From Nocardia suismassiliense (lineage in GTDB: Bacteria; Actinomycetota; Actinomycetes; Mycobacteriales; Mycobacteriaceae), in the NCBI RefSeq assembly GCF_900269665.1, contig NZ_LT985361.1:2848514-2912513 (forward strand): DNA of 64,000 nucleotides. The letters are read 5' to 3'. The position numbers were made by a program, and so were the translations under genes. This document shows, piece by piece, positions 49,713-57,552 of this stretch. A model generated the notes under the pieces. The model saw nothing but the letters and a program-made list of their open reading frames with translations. It did not search any database and was not told where the DNA came from. Positions within the stretch are counted from its first letter, which is position 1. Every line of letters begins with the position of its first letter.

Positions 49713-50108
49713 TCAGGCGATGTCGGCGGGTGTGGCCAGTGCGGCTTGCATCGCCACTCCGTCTACGTAGGTGTGTTTTTCGCGCACCGCGCCGTTCTCG
49801 ACGAGGACCAGGTCTGCGATGTCGACCTCGACGGGGTTGCCGGTGACCGAGGTGCCGGTCAGCTGCCACTGGACCACCCAGAAGTCGTCGCCGACGCGCA
49901 GGTTGACCAGGTGGAAGGTGAGATCGGGGACCAGGGCGAAGGTTTGCGCGGCGGCGGCGCGGATTTCGGCGCGGCCACGCGCGGGCTCGCTCCCGGAGTG
50001 CAGGTGGAATATCGAGTCGGGAGTGTGCAATTCGACGATGCGATCGGGGTCGCGGTCGGCCCAGCAGGCGTGATAACGCTCGAACAGTTCGGTGGTGCTC
50101 GCGGACAT
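49713..50108 (-). CDS. SnoaL-like / NTF2-like protein
   Basis: 131 residues. ELFERYHACWADRDPDRIVEL, DSIFHLHSGSEPARGRAEIRAAAA, LTFHLVNLRVGDDFWVVQWQLTGT and ADLVLVENGAVREKHTYVD are the SnoaL cone-fold pattern. Small-molecule isomerase, hydrolase or binding role unknown. Divergent from TetR gene 50235 with a palindrome between, so likely that regulator's target. Confidence 0.85.
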   Translation of the reverse strand: MSASTTELFERYHACWADRDPDRIVELHTPDSIFHLHSGSEPARGRAEIRAAAAQTFALVPDLTFHLVNLRVGDDFWVVQWQLTGTSVTGNPVEVDIADLVLVENGAVREKHTYVDGVAMQAALATPADIA

Positions 50109-50133
50109 AATGCTGAATCTCTCTGATATACAA

Positions 50134-50146
50134 ACAGTCTGACTGT
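50134..50146. promoter_or_regulatory. candidate TetR operator
   Basis: ACAGT-CTG-ACTGT inside the AT-rich ATACAAACAGTCTGACTGTA, 26 bp upstream of the NTF2-like start and 89 bp before the TetR start. Typical place and size for a TetR site. Confidence 0.6.
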
Positions 50147-50234
50147 ATGTTCCTGGATATCGGCACCGCCGGTCAAGGGCGCGGTGGCTCGGCTCGAAGC
50201 CGGGTTCGGTGCTGCCCTAGACTTCGACGTCGCT

Positions 50235-50861
50235 ATGAACGCTGATCGTCGAACCCAAGCCGAACGTTCGGCCTCGACCCGTGGTGCGGTGATCAGGGCC
50301 GCGCGAGAACTGTTCGGGCAGCACGGATATGGCGCGGTGAGTACGGTCGCGGTGGCCGAGGCGGCCGGGGTGAGTCGTGGTGCGCTCTACCACCAGTTCA
50401 GTGAGAAGCGGGAGCTGTTCGAGGCGGTATTCGACGACCTCGAACGCAGCCTGGTCCAGGTGATCGGCACCGCGGTCGCCGCGTCGCATTCCGATGATCC
50501 GCTCGCCGACCTGATCGTCGGCTGCCTGGCGTGGTTGCAGGCCTCGACCGCCCCCGAAGTGCAACGGATCGCGCTGCTGGACGGCCCCGCGGTGCTCGGT
50601 TGGCGTCGGTGGCGGGAGATCGAACTGCGGCACACGATCGGTCTGGTGGAGAACGCGTTGGCCGGGGCCATCGCCGCAGGACGCGTCAGATCTCAACCCG
50701 TGCGGCCGCTGGCGCTGGTCGTCGTCGGCGCGCTGGACGAAGCCGCGCAATACCTCGCGCACACCGAAGACGTCATCGCGGACACCGCGGCTGTCCGCTC
50801 GGTGATCGAGCAGCTCATCTGGGGCCTTGCCATCGATCCGGAGCCTCGGTCTGCCGACTAG
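50235..50861 (+). CDS. TetR family transcriptional regulator
   Basis: 208 residues. The N-terminal HTH is canonical: TRGAVIRAARELFGQHGYGA, VSTVAVAEAAGVSRGALYHQ, FSEKRELFEAVFDDLE. The C-terminal ligand domain has EVQRIALLDGPAVLGWRRWR, a marker of one TetR subgroup. ATG at 50235 has TAGACT (50218-50223) just upstream; an earlier GTG at 50184 overlaps that promoter and is unlikely. Probably represses the divergent NTF2-like gene and itself. Confidence 0.92.
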   Translation: MNADRRTQAERSASTRGAVIRAARELFGQHGYGAVSTVAVAEAAGVSRGALYHQFSEKRELFEAVFDDLERSLVQVIGTAVAASHSDDPLADLIVGCLAWLQASTAPEVQRIALLDGPAVLGWRRWREIELRHTIGLVENALAGAIAAGRVRSQPVRPLALVVVGALDEAAQYLAHTEDVIADTAAVRSVIEQLIWGLAIDPEPRSAD

Positions 50862-50890
50862 TTCCGTAATCGGGCCGGACGACAGTCCTG

Positions 50891-51122
50891 CGGCCTGGCT
50901 CGATGCGGTGGCGTGACGGCCCGATTCGATCCGGCGGCGCGACGCAGCGGCGCGACGGTCTGGTTCGATGTTGCAGCGTGACGGCCCAATTCGATCCGGT
51001 GGCGTGACGGTGCGGTTCGATGTGGCGGCGTGACGGTCTGGTTCGATCCGGTGGCGTGACGGTCTGGTTCGATCCGGTGGCGTGACGGCCCGGCTCGACG
51101 CAGCTGTGTGACGGTCCGGCGG
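50891..51122. repeat. 26-bp minisatellite, ~8.5 copies
   Basis: Period 26 bp, best copies GCGTGACGGTCTGGTTCGAT+CCGGTG at 51028-51053 and 51054-51079 (identical). Others at 50911, 50950, 50976, 51002 and 51080, with a half-unit of 13 bp at 50937-50949 and partial copies at both ends. 26 is not a multiple of 3 and no frame is conserved, so noncoding. Between convergent TetR and MerR genes. Confidence 0.9.
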
Positions 51123-51224
51123 GAAACAGCGAGCCTCGGCGCGCTAACGGCTGCATCGCGACACTTTGTGCAGCAAGCAATGTTGCTGTGGCCCTTGGCA
51201 TCGCGGGCGTGCCGCGGATCGAGG

Positions 51225-51962
51225 TCAGCCGCCGGATGCCACGGTTCGCCGTTGTTTGGCGCGATGCGCGAGCACCTCGAGGACGCGCTGCCAGGCCGGT
51301 GACGCCTCGGAGATCTGTGCGGTAACCAGCTTCAGGTATCCGGACGCATTGCCGTCGCGTTCGTACCGGATCTCCCAGGCGTCCAGGTCATCGATGAGCT
51401 GGTCCAGGCGTGGGTCTTGTGGATCCCACTCGACCGATTGATCGCAGGCGAGATACAGGCGCAGCGTTTCGGGGTCGTCCAAACCCGCGTTCTTGTCCCG
51501 TATTCGCTGCGGCATGACGTGCGGCTCCAGTGCCTGCATCAGGATCCACGCGTCGCGCTCGAGGCGCACTCGCTGCTCGCTCACCCCGAGATCACGCATC
51601 CGGTCCAGGATGGCGACCACATCGGCGGGCAGCACAAGGCTTTCGCCACCGGCCAATTCCGCGATCCGGCGGCGATATTCGCTGAGTTCATCGATCTTGC
51701 GTCGCAACGTCGCGTCGATGTCGGTGATGGCGGCGGCGAACTCGGTCGGCTCGGCATGCAGCAGCACGTCGATCCGGGCCAGCGGCACACCGGCATCGGC
51801 GAGCGTCCTGATCCGGATGAGATCCACCGCCGCCTGCGCGCTGTAGCGGCGATAACCCGACGCATCGCGTTCGGGCTCGGACAACAGCCCGACCTGGGTG
51901 TAATGCCGGACGGTGCGCACGGTCACGCCGGCGGTCGCCGCCAACTGGCCGATCGTGAGCAC
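51225..51962 (-). CDS. MerR family transcriptional regulator
   Basis: 245 residues from GTG 51962. The N-terminal MerR HTH: LTIGQLAATAGVTVRTVRHYTQVGLL, SGYRRYSAQAAVDLIRIRTL, then the coiled-coil dimer helix (ITDIDATLRRKIDELSEYRRR) and an ~130-residue C-terminal domain that may bind a ligand. Downstream of, and 68 bp from, the hydrolase on the same strand; the MerR-type palindrome before the hydrolase is its expected site. Confidence 0.9.
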   Translation of the reverse strand: MLTIGQLAATAGVTVRTVRHYTQVGLLSEPERDASGYRRYSAQAAVDLIRIRTLADAGVPLARIDVLLHAEPTEFAAAITDIDATLRRKIDELSEYRRRIAELAGGESLVLPADVVAILDRMRDLGVSEQRVRLERDAWILMQALEPHVMPQRIRDKNAGLDDPETLRLYLACDQSVEWDPQDPRLDQLIDDLDAWEIRYERDGNASGYLKLVTAQISEASPAWQRVLEVLAHRAKQRRTVASGG

Positions 51963-52030
51963 CGTCCACCTCGGATCGTCGCGAAATATGATCGCGCCGA
52001 GTCTAGGGCGGTACGCCGGAGTGGGTGCAC

Positions 52031-52933
52031 TCAGTTGTGTGCCCGGTCGATCACATCGCGAATCGCTTGGACCACCGCATCGGGACGGTCGAAGCACAGC
52101 CGATGGTGCACGGTGTCGGAGAGGATGCGTTGCTCCCCGTGCGAGACCGCAGCCACCAGTGCTGCGTCCATGCGCGTCCGGCCGTCCTGCATCGCGCGTG
52201 ATGTCGCCGCATCCTGCGTAGGGTCCTCACCCAACACGCTCAGTGCGACCACCGGAACGTCCGGAATGTTCGGTCCAGCCTGCAATTCCGCCGCGAGCGC
52301 GACCAGCGTGCTGCGCTCGGCGAGGCCTACCGCGCGCCATTCGGCACTGTCCTTTGCCTCGATCAGCGATCGCCGCACCTGCTCCGGGTAGTCGGCGAAC
52401 AACTCGGCGTTCATCGCGCGCAGAGCTGGCCGCAGCTGGTCGAGCTGCTCAGGACCGGGTGCCTGCCGCTCGAACTCGGCGAAGGACGCGGTCGGTGGCA
52501 TGAAGTCGTCCCAGTCGCGGTGCAGACCGTCCAACCAGGCCAGCCCGGCGACCTCCTGGGGGTACAGCTGTGCGTACCGGTGCGCGTAGAACGCGCCGAG
52601 TGAGTGTGGCGCGAGCACGTACGGGGCGGGGATCTGCTGGGCGTGCAGCAGCTCGTGCAGTTCCGTGGCGACGGCGGTGAGGGTGCGCGGCAACGGGATC
52701 GGATCGCTGTAGCCCGTACCGCCACGGTCGTACAGCACCGCCGTGGTGAACTGTGAAACCTGTTGCTGGACAAGCAAATAGTCCAGACCGACAGCGCTGG
52801 CGCCCGGCAAGAACACGACGGCGGGCCCGCCACTACCGGACCGGTGCAGGAAGATCCGGCGGCCTCCGATCTCCTGGAATCCGCCGATCGGGGGAACGAG
52901 CCGAGCCGCGGAAGTGATGGTGTTGTTGATCAT
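52031..52933 (-). CDS. alpha/beta hydrolase
   Basis: 300 residues. IGGRRIFLHRSGSGGPAVVF, oxyanion region FLPGASAVGLDY, YDRGGTGYSDP, nucleophile Ser in YVLAPHSLGAFYAHRYA (APHSLG replaces the usual GHSMG), and C-terminal His in TVHHRLCFDRPDAV. GGAGG lies 9 nt before the ATG. Lipase/epoxide-hydrolase-like; substrate unknown. Preceded by the MerR palindrome. Confidence 0.88.
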   Translation of the reverse strand: MINNTITSAARLVPPIGGFQEIGGRRIFLHRSGSGGPAVVFLPGASAVGLDYLLVQQQVSQFTTAVLYDRGGTGYSDPIPLPRTLTAVATELHELLHAQQIPAPYVLAPHSLGAFYAHRYAQLYPQEVAGLAWLDGLHRDWDDFMPPTASFAEFERQAPGPEQLDQLRPALRAMNAELFADYPEQVRRSLIEAKDSAEWRAVGLAERSTLVALAAELQAGPNIPDVPVVALSVLGEDPTQDAATSRAMQDGRTRMDAALVAAVSHGEQRILSDTVHHRLCFDRPDAVVQAIRDVIDRAHN

Positions 52934-52948
52934 GGGGTAAAGCCTCCG

Positions 52949-52969
52949 ACCCTGACGCAGCGTCAGGGT
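52949..52969 (-). promoter_or_regulatory. MerR-type palindromic operator
   Basis: ACCCTGACGC-A-GCGTCAGGGT, perfect 10-bp arms. On the minus strand it follows TTGACC (52972-52967) directly, the arrangement of actinobacterial MerR-controlled promoters with a long spacer. Controls the hydrolase and probably the downstream merR gene. Confidence 0.8.
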
Positions 52970-53364
52970 CAAGCCGCATCGCGGCCGAACCTGCACGGCG
53001 GGAAGTATCGACTCGGCGGCCGCCATCGCGGGAACGTCGAAAGTGCGGCAGCGTCGACGCGTGCGGCCGCCCCGACAGCGTGTGGCGCTCCCGCGACCCC
53101 TGCGTGCTCCGGTCGCCAGGGCCATCCCTGTCGGTGACGCCGGGTCGCGAGGGCAGCGGGCCGTCCGATTCGCATGGGAATGCGGTGTCGCCGTCCAGTT
53201 GCGCAAGCGAATCGCCGGGGCAATGTGAGGCGAGCATGTGTCGCTGTCGGCACGCCAGTAAACGAATCACGGTGAGCAGGACCGGTCCGCTCGAGCCCGC
53301 GCGAATTTATCGTGGGCCACGCCACATATAAACAACCACGCATACCTAACGCAGGGGACCGCCC

Positions 53365-53859
53365 ATGACCGTCACCGATGAGTACCTGGAGAACAACGCC
53401 GCCTATGCGAGCAGCTTCACCGGACCGCTGCCGCTGCCGCCCGCCAAGCATGTCGCGGTGGTGGCATGCATGGACGCCCGGCTGAATGTCTATGGGGCGC
53501 TTGGCATTCAGGAGGGGGAGTCGCACGTCATCCGGAACGCGGGCGGCGTGATCACCGCCGACGAGATCCGCTCGCTGGCGATCAGCCAGCGCCTGCTCGG
53601 TACCCGCGAGATCATCCTGATCCACCACACCGACTGCGGCATGCTCACTTTCACCGACGACGACTTCAAGTCGTCGATCCAGCGGGAGGTCGGCATCAAG
53701 CCGGAGTGGGCGGCGGAGGCGTTCACGAACCTGGAAACCGATGTGCGCCAATCGATTGCCCGCATCGTCGCGAGTCCGTTCGTGCCGCACAAGGATTCGA
53801 TCCGCGGCTTCATCTTCGACGTGGCCACCGGCAAGTTGAACGAGGTCGTCGTCCACTGA
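53365..53859 (+). CDS. beta-carbonic anhydrase
   Basis: 164 residues. Interconverts CO2 and bicarbonate. Zinc ligands Cys35 (VACMDARLN), His88 and Cys91 (HHTDCGM), with the Asp37/Arg39 dyad; VIRNAGGVITADEIRSLAIS is the conserved active-site segment. Size and sequence agree with the small beta-CA of mycobacteria (Rv1284-like). GCAGGGGA precedes the ATG. Monocistronic. Confidence 0.95.
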   Translation: MTVTDEYLENNAAYASSFTGPLPLPPAKHVAVVACMDARLNVYGALGIQEGESHVIRNAGGVITADEIRSLAISQRLLGTREIILIHHTDCGMLTFTDDDFKSSIQREVGIKPEWAAEAFTNLETDVRQSIARIVASPFVPHKDSIRGFIFDVATGKLNEVVVH

Positions 53860-54104
53860 TCCACCGCACTCAATGCAAGGTCCGCCGATCGGACCACGTC
53901 ACGCGATCCGGGTCCACGGGCCCGGATCTCGTCGTTCCACCAACGCGACACGCCTTCCCGACACGCCTGTGCAGATGTCGTGTAGATGACGCCGAGCTGA
54001 ACATGTGCCGCGCATAACGGCCGTGATCGGCCCGCATTGCCGCTGTGCGGCCCTGAGCTGGGCAAAGGCTACCGGCCGGTAGACAAATCGGGCATCAAAT
54101 ATGG

Positions 54105-54133
54105 TTGCTATTGCGCTGAGATGTCCCTATCCT
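54105..54133 (+). promoter_or_regulatory. promoter of the leucine-type leader
   Basis: TTGCTA (54105-54110), exact 17-nt spacer, TATCCT (54128-54133). Predicted start near 54140, giving a leader RNA of about 230 nt before the gene at 54372. Confidence 0.55.
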
Positions 54134-54221
54134 CAAGCGCGTGCCGAATCCCGCCGACCGCCACAGCGCAGCGCTCAACGTCGCAGACCGCGACAGCGCC
54201 GCGCTAATTCCGCTTACCGCG

Positions 54222-54275
54222 ATGGTGGCGCAGCGGCGACTTCTCCTCGTAGTAACCCGCCGTAGCGGGGTCTGA
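54222..54275 (+). CDS. leader peptide with LLLVV control codons
   Basis: 17 codons: MVAQRRLLLVVTRRSGV. Three consecutive Leu codons then two Val codons lie just before the first hairpin, the design of branched-chain amino acid attenuators in actinobacteria. No clear Shine-Dalgarno. Confidence 0.6.
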   Translation: MVAQRRLLLVVTRRSGV

Positions 54276-54300
54276 TTCGGACCGGCCCCCTCGCTGCGGG
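54256..54300 (+). promoter_or_regulatory. leucine-type transcription attenuator (LEU-element-like RNA)
   Basis: Mutually exclusive pairings: CCCGC-CGTA-GCGGG (54256-54269); GTCTG-ATT-CGGAC (54270-54282); and AGCGGGG or CCCGCCGTAGCGGGG with CCCCCTCGCTGCGGG (54286-54300). Overlaps the leader peptide, so ribosome stalling at Leu/Val codons would choose the fold. Resembles known actinobacterial leuA leaders. Confidence 0.6.
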
Positions 54301-54371
54301 CTGAATGACTTGTTAGTGCTGGTCCCCTCTGTCAACTGAGCCACGACATTCCTCGGGAAGACCTACTTTCA

Positions 54372-54806
54372 ATGACAATCCTCACTCTCGATACCCACGC
54401 GTTCCATGCCGCCGCCCCCAAGGGTCTGCGCCACGAAAGTGCCGACCTCACCCCGGCGCAGTTCCATGACCGCTACTGCGAGCACACCGGGCCGATTCGG
54501 CTCGGTGACTGGTCGCCCGCGGGTAGCCGAAGCGCCGATTTCGCCGTGACGCTGGAGTTCACCGACCACCTGCGCACGGTGGTCGCCTCCGGCAGCCTCG
54601 TCGCGGCGATGACCTCGGCCCTCTACGAGGAGGGCTACCACGTCGAAATTCTGCAGTTCCACCAGCGTCGCACCGGCGAGGGCACCGCGACCTTCGTGCA
54701 GTGCGAGTGCAATGGTCGACGAGGCTGGGGTGCAGCTTTGGCCGACGACAGCGCGGAATCGACGGTTCGCGCGATGATTGCCGGCGTCAACCTGCTCGGT
54801 AGCTGA
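54372..54806 (+). CDS. stand-alone LeuA-type allosteric (regulatory) domain protein
   Basis: 144 residues. The second half matches the C-terminal regulatory domain of actinobacterial 2-isopropylmalate synthase: LVAAMTSALYEEGYHVEILQ, GTATFVQCECNGRRGWGAAL and STVRAMIAGVNLLGS. The catalytic barrel of LeuA is absent. Lying behind a leucine-type attenuator, it is probably made under leucine limitation; it could bind leucine or interact with LeuA (inference). The strong terminator follows. Confidence 0.7.
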   Translation: MTILTLDTHAFHAAAPKGLRHESADLTPAQFHDRYCEHTGPIRLGDWSPAGSRSADFAVTLEFTDHLRTVVASGSLVAAMTSALYEEGYHVEILQFHQRRTGEGTATFVQCECNGRRGWGAALADDSAESTVRAMIAGVNLLGS

Positions 54807-54811
54807 CACAG

Positions 54812-54842
54812 CAGAAGGGCCGTTCATCGAACGGCCCTTCTG
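54812..54842. terminator. strong bidirectional terminator
   Basis: Perfect 14-bp stem CAGAAGGGCCGTTC / GAACGGCCCTTCTG with a 3-nt ATC loop between convergent genes. Confidence 0.9.
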
Positions 54843-54852
54843 GTTCAGCGAG

Positions 54853-55227
54853 TTACTGCTCGGCGCCGGCCTGCTGCTCGGCCAGCTGCTTGCGCACCTC
54901 GTCCATGTCCAGCTCCTTCACCTGGGTGACCAGGTCCTCCAGCGCGGCGGCGGGCAGCGCGCCGGGCTGGGCGAACACCAGCACTCCCTCGCGGAAAGCC
55001 ATGATGGTCGGGATGGAGCGGATGTTGGCGGCGGCCGCGAGCCCCTGCTCGGACTCGGTGTCGACCTTGCCGTACACGACATCGGCGTGCTTCTCCGAAG
55101 AGGCTTCGAAGGTGGGTGCGAAGCTCTTGCACGGGCCGCACCACTCAGCCCAGAAATCGACGAGGACCACGTCGTTTCCGGTGACTACCTCGTCAAAATT
55201 TTTCTCGGTCAGCGTCTGGGTGGCCAT
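54853..55227 (-). CDS. trxA: thioredoxin
   Basis: 124 residues. Active site VLVDFWAEWCGPCKSFAPTF with Cys30 and Cys33; conserved cis-Pro in IRSIPTIMAFREG. The C-terminal tail (KQLAEQQAGAEQ) is longer than in E. coli thioredoxin. ATG at 55227 starts MATQTLTEKNFDEVV; the upstream frame is not conserved. Could reduce the peroxiredoxin at 13517 among others. Confidence 0.95.
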   Translation of the reverse strand: MATQTLTEKNFDEVVTGNDVVLVDFWAEWCGPCKSFAPTFEASSEKHADVVYGKVDTESEQGLAAAANIRSIPTIMAFREGVLVFAQPGALPAAALEDLVTQVKELDMDEVRKQLAEQQAGAEQ

Positions 55228-55437
55228 GACGTCCTCTCGTATTCGGTATGCCGACTGCAACGCCGGCCATTGCCTAAATCATCCACGGCCGATCGGCACG
55301 CGCGGCGCTGGTCGCCGTCCTCTGGCCGTATACCCAGGCCGGCCGCCGGGAAATCCCGCCTGACCAGATGGCCTCCGGACGGTAGCGGTCGGTGGGTCGG
55401 TGCGCCCGTGGGCGCAGCGGGGCGCGAGGATGAGGTG

Positions 55438-56502
55438 GTGCGACTGGGACTGATCGACGGCGACGGCATCGGACCGGAAGTGGTGCAGGCCACCCGGCAG
55501 GTCGTCGATGAGGCGGTGTCGGCGGCGGGTGCCGCGCCGATCGAATGGGTGCCGCTGCTGATGGGGCATCGGGCCATCGAAGAATACGGCGACCCGTTGC
55601 CGGAGCAGACCTTGCAGGCACTGGACGGCGTGGACGCCTGGATCCTCGGCCCGCACGACAACGCCTCCTACCCGGCGGAGCACCGCACCGCGGTCGCGCC
55701 GGGCGGTGCCATTCGCAAGCGCTTCGGGTTGTACGCGAACATCCGTCCGGCCCGTGCGTTCGCCGGTGTGCGGGCGGCCGCGCCGACGATCGATCTGGTC
55801 ATCGTCCGGGAGAACAGCGAAGGTTTCTACGCCGATCGCAATATGTTCGCCGGGTCGGGAGAGTTCCGGCCGACCGAGGACGTCGCCATGATGGTCGGCG
55901 TGGTGACCAGGCAGGCCTGTGAGCGGATTGCGCACGAGGCGCTGCGGCTCGCCACGACGCGCCGCAAGCGACTGACCATTGTGCACAAGGCCAACGTGCT
56001 GCCGATGACGATGGGTCTGTTCCGCGACGTGTGCTATGAAATTGCCCACGCCTATCCCGGGGTCGAGGTCACCGACGAACACGTCGACGCGACGGCCGCC
56101 CATCTCGTGCGCGCGGCCGCCGATTACGACGTGCTGGTCACCGAGAACCTGTTCGGCGACATCCTGTCCGACCTGGCGGGCGAGCTGAGCGGTTCGCTCG
56201 GGCCGGCCGCTTCGCTCAACTGCTCGGCGACGCACGCGATGGCGCAGGCGGTGCACGGCGCGGCGCCGACCATCGCGGGGCGCAACCGCGCCAACCCCGC
56301 CGCCCTGCAACTGTCGGCGGCAATGCTGTTGCGCTGGTTGGGGACTCGCGACCGCCGCGGCGACCTCCAGCACGCCGCCGAGCGCATCGAACGGGGTGTC
56401 GCCGCCGCGTTCGAAGCGGGCATCGCCACGGCGGACCTGGGCGGACTGGCATCGACCAGCGAGTTCACCGAACAAGTTTGTGCTAGGGTCCACCGCCGGT
56501 AG
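55438..56502 (+). CDS. isocitrate/isopropylmalate dehydrogenase family protein
   Basis: 354 residues. Beta-decarboxylating dehydrogenase: LGLIDGDGIGPEVVQ, KRFGLYANIRPARAF, VIVRENSEGFYADRN, ANVLPMTMGLFRDV, and metal-ligand NLFGDILSDLAGELSGSLG. The segment RENSEGFYADRN is neither classical LeuB (RELTGGIYFG) nor Icd, resembling the tartrate/malate dehydrogenase-like subgroup; substrate unclear. GTG 55438 has GAGGA 7 nt upstream. Near the LeuA-domain gene but separated by thioredoxin on the other strand. Confidence 0.85.
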   Translation: MRLGLIDGDGIGPEVVQATRQVVDEAVSAAGAAPIEWVPLLMGHRAIEEYGDPLPEQTLQALDGVDAWILGPHDNASYPAEHRTAVAPGGAIRKRFGLYANIRPARAFAGVRAAAPTIDLVIVRENSEGFYADRNMFAGSGEFRPTEDVAMMVGVVTRQACERIAHEALRLATTRRKRLTIVHKANVLPMTMGLFRDVCYEIAHAYPGVEVTDEHVDATAAHLVRAAADYDVLVTENLFGDILSDLAGELSGSLGPAASLNCSATHAMAQAVHGAAPTIAGRNRANPAALQLSAAMLLRWLGTRDRRGDLQHAAERIERGVAAAFEAGIATADLGGLASTSEFTEQVCARVHRR

Positions 56503-56594
56503 TCAGAGTGTGGTAGCTCGGAGTGTTCAGCAAGGAACGGATGAAAGTTCCGTTACTGTCCAGCACGAAGCGTCTCGGTCGCTTAGATTGCCAA

Positions 56595-56610
56595 CGGGTG
56601 GTGACACCCG
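56595..56610 (+). promoter_or_regulatory. small hairpin in glutamate-type ABC leader
   Basis: CGGGTG-GTGA-CACCCG, 32 bp before the GTG at 56643; another, AACGGA...TCCGTT, at 56547-56565. Possible mRNA leader structure. Confidence 0.35.
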
Positions 56611-56642
56611 GGTTTCTTGAATCCGAAATGTGGAGGGCTGCT

Positions 56643-57548
56643 GTGTCTGTTCGATCGGTTCTTGGCAGGCGCGCCCTGCAGGCGGTGTGCGTACTCGCCG
56701 GAGGCGCACTTGTCCTGACGGGCTGTAGTAACACCGAAGACTCCGGACCCGCCGTGGAGAAGGTGAAGGTCGAGAAGAACGACTCGATCGCGGCGCAGCT
56801 CCCCGACAAGATCAAGCAGTCCGGCAAGCTCGTTGTCGGCGTGAACATTCCGTACCAGCCCAACGAGTACAAGGATCCCAGCGGCAAGATCGTCGGTTAC
56901 GACGTCGACCTGATGGATGCCGTCGCCGCGACCCTGGGTGTGAAGGCCGAGTACCTCGAGTCCGCCTTCGAGAAGATCATCCCCACCATTCAGGCCGGCA
57001 CCTACGACGTCGGTATGTCCTCGATCACCGACACCAAGGAGCGCGAGCAGCAGGTCGACTTCACGACCTACTTCAACGTGCGCACCCAGTGGGCGCAGCA
57101 GAAGGGCAAGCCGGTCGACCCGGACAACGCCTGTGGCAAGCGGGTCGCCGTGCAGGCGACCACCATCCAGGACACCGACGATCTGCCGGCCAGAAGCAAG
57201 AAGTGCCAGGACGAAGGCAAGCCCGCGATCGACATCAAGTCTTTCGAGGAGCAGAGCGCCGCGACCAACGCGCTGATGCTCGGCCAGGTCGACGCCATGG
57301 CCGCGGACCTGCCGGTGACGGTGTACGCGATCCAGAAGAGCGAAGGCAAGATCGAGAAGACCAGCGCGGCGGCCTACGGTGCGGCGCTCTACGGCTGGGC
57401 GGTGGCCAAGGGTTCGCCGCTGGCCGCCGTGCTGCAGCAGGCCGTGCAGAGCCTGGTCGACAACGGCAAGTACCTGGAGATCGCCAAGAACTGGGGCGTC
57501 GAGGAAGGCGCCATCACCAAGTCGGTCATCAACGGCGCCGCGAGCTGA
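56643..57548 (+). CDS. glutamate-type ABC transporter substrate-binding lipoprotein
   Basis: 301 residues from GTG 56643 with GGAGG 6 nt upstream. Signal ends in lipobox VLTGC. Family 3 solute-binding protein: GKLVVGVNIPYQPNEYKDPS, IVGYDVDLMDAVAATLG, IIPTIQAGTYDVGMSSIT, and two Cys (DNACGK, SKKCQDEG). First gene of a full SBP-permease-ATPase operon for acidic or polar amino acids; ligand not certain. Confidence 0.92.
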   Translation: MSVRSVLGRRALQAVCVLAGGALVLTGCSNTEDSGPAVEKVKVEKNDSIAAQLPDKIKQSGKLVVGVNIPYQPNEYKDPSGKIVGYDVDLMDAVAATLGVKAEYLESAFEKIIPTIQAGTYDVGMSSITDTKEREQQVDFTTYFNVRTQWAQQKGKPVDPDNACGKRVAVQATTIQDTDDLPARSKKCQDEGKPAIDIKSFEEQSAATNALMLGQVDAMAADLPVTVYAIQKSEGKIEKTSAAAYGAALYGWAVAKGSPLAAVLQQAVQSLVDNGKYLEIAKNWGVEEGAITKSVINGAAS

Positions 57549-57552
57549 TCGC

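Noticed and set aside
50891..51122. CRISPR array
   Set aside because: Units are directly adjacent with no unique spacers; no cas genes. It is a minisatellite.
52969..53856. 295-residue minus-strand frame across the beta-carbonic anhydrase gene
   Set aside because: Antisense to a gene with clear zinc ligands; no domain.
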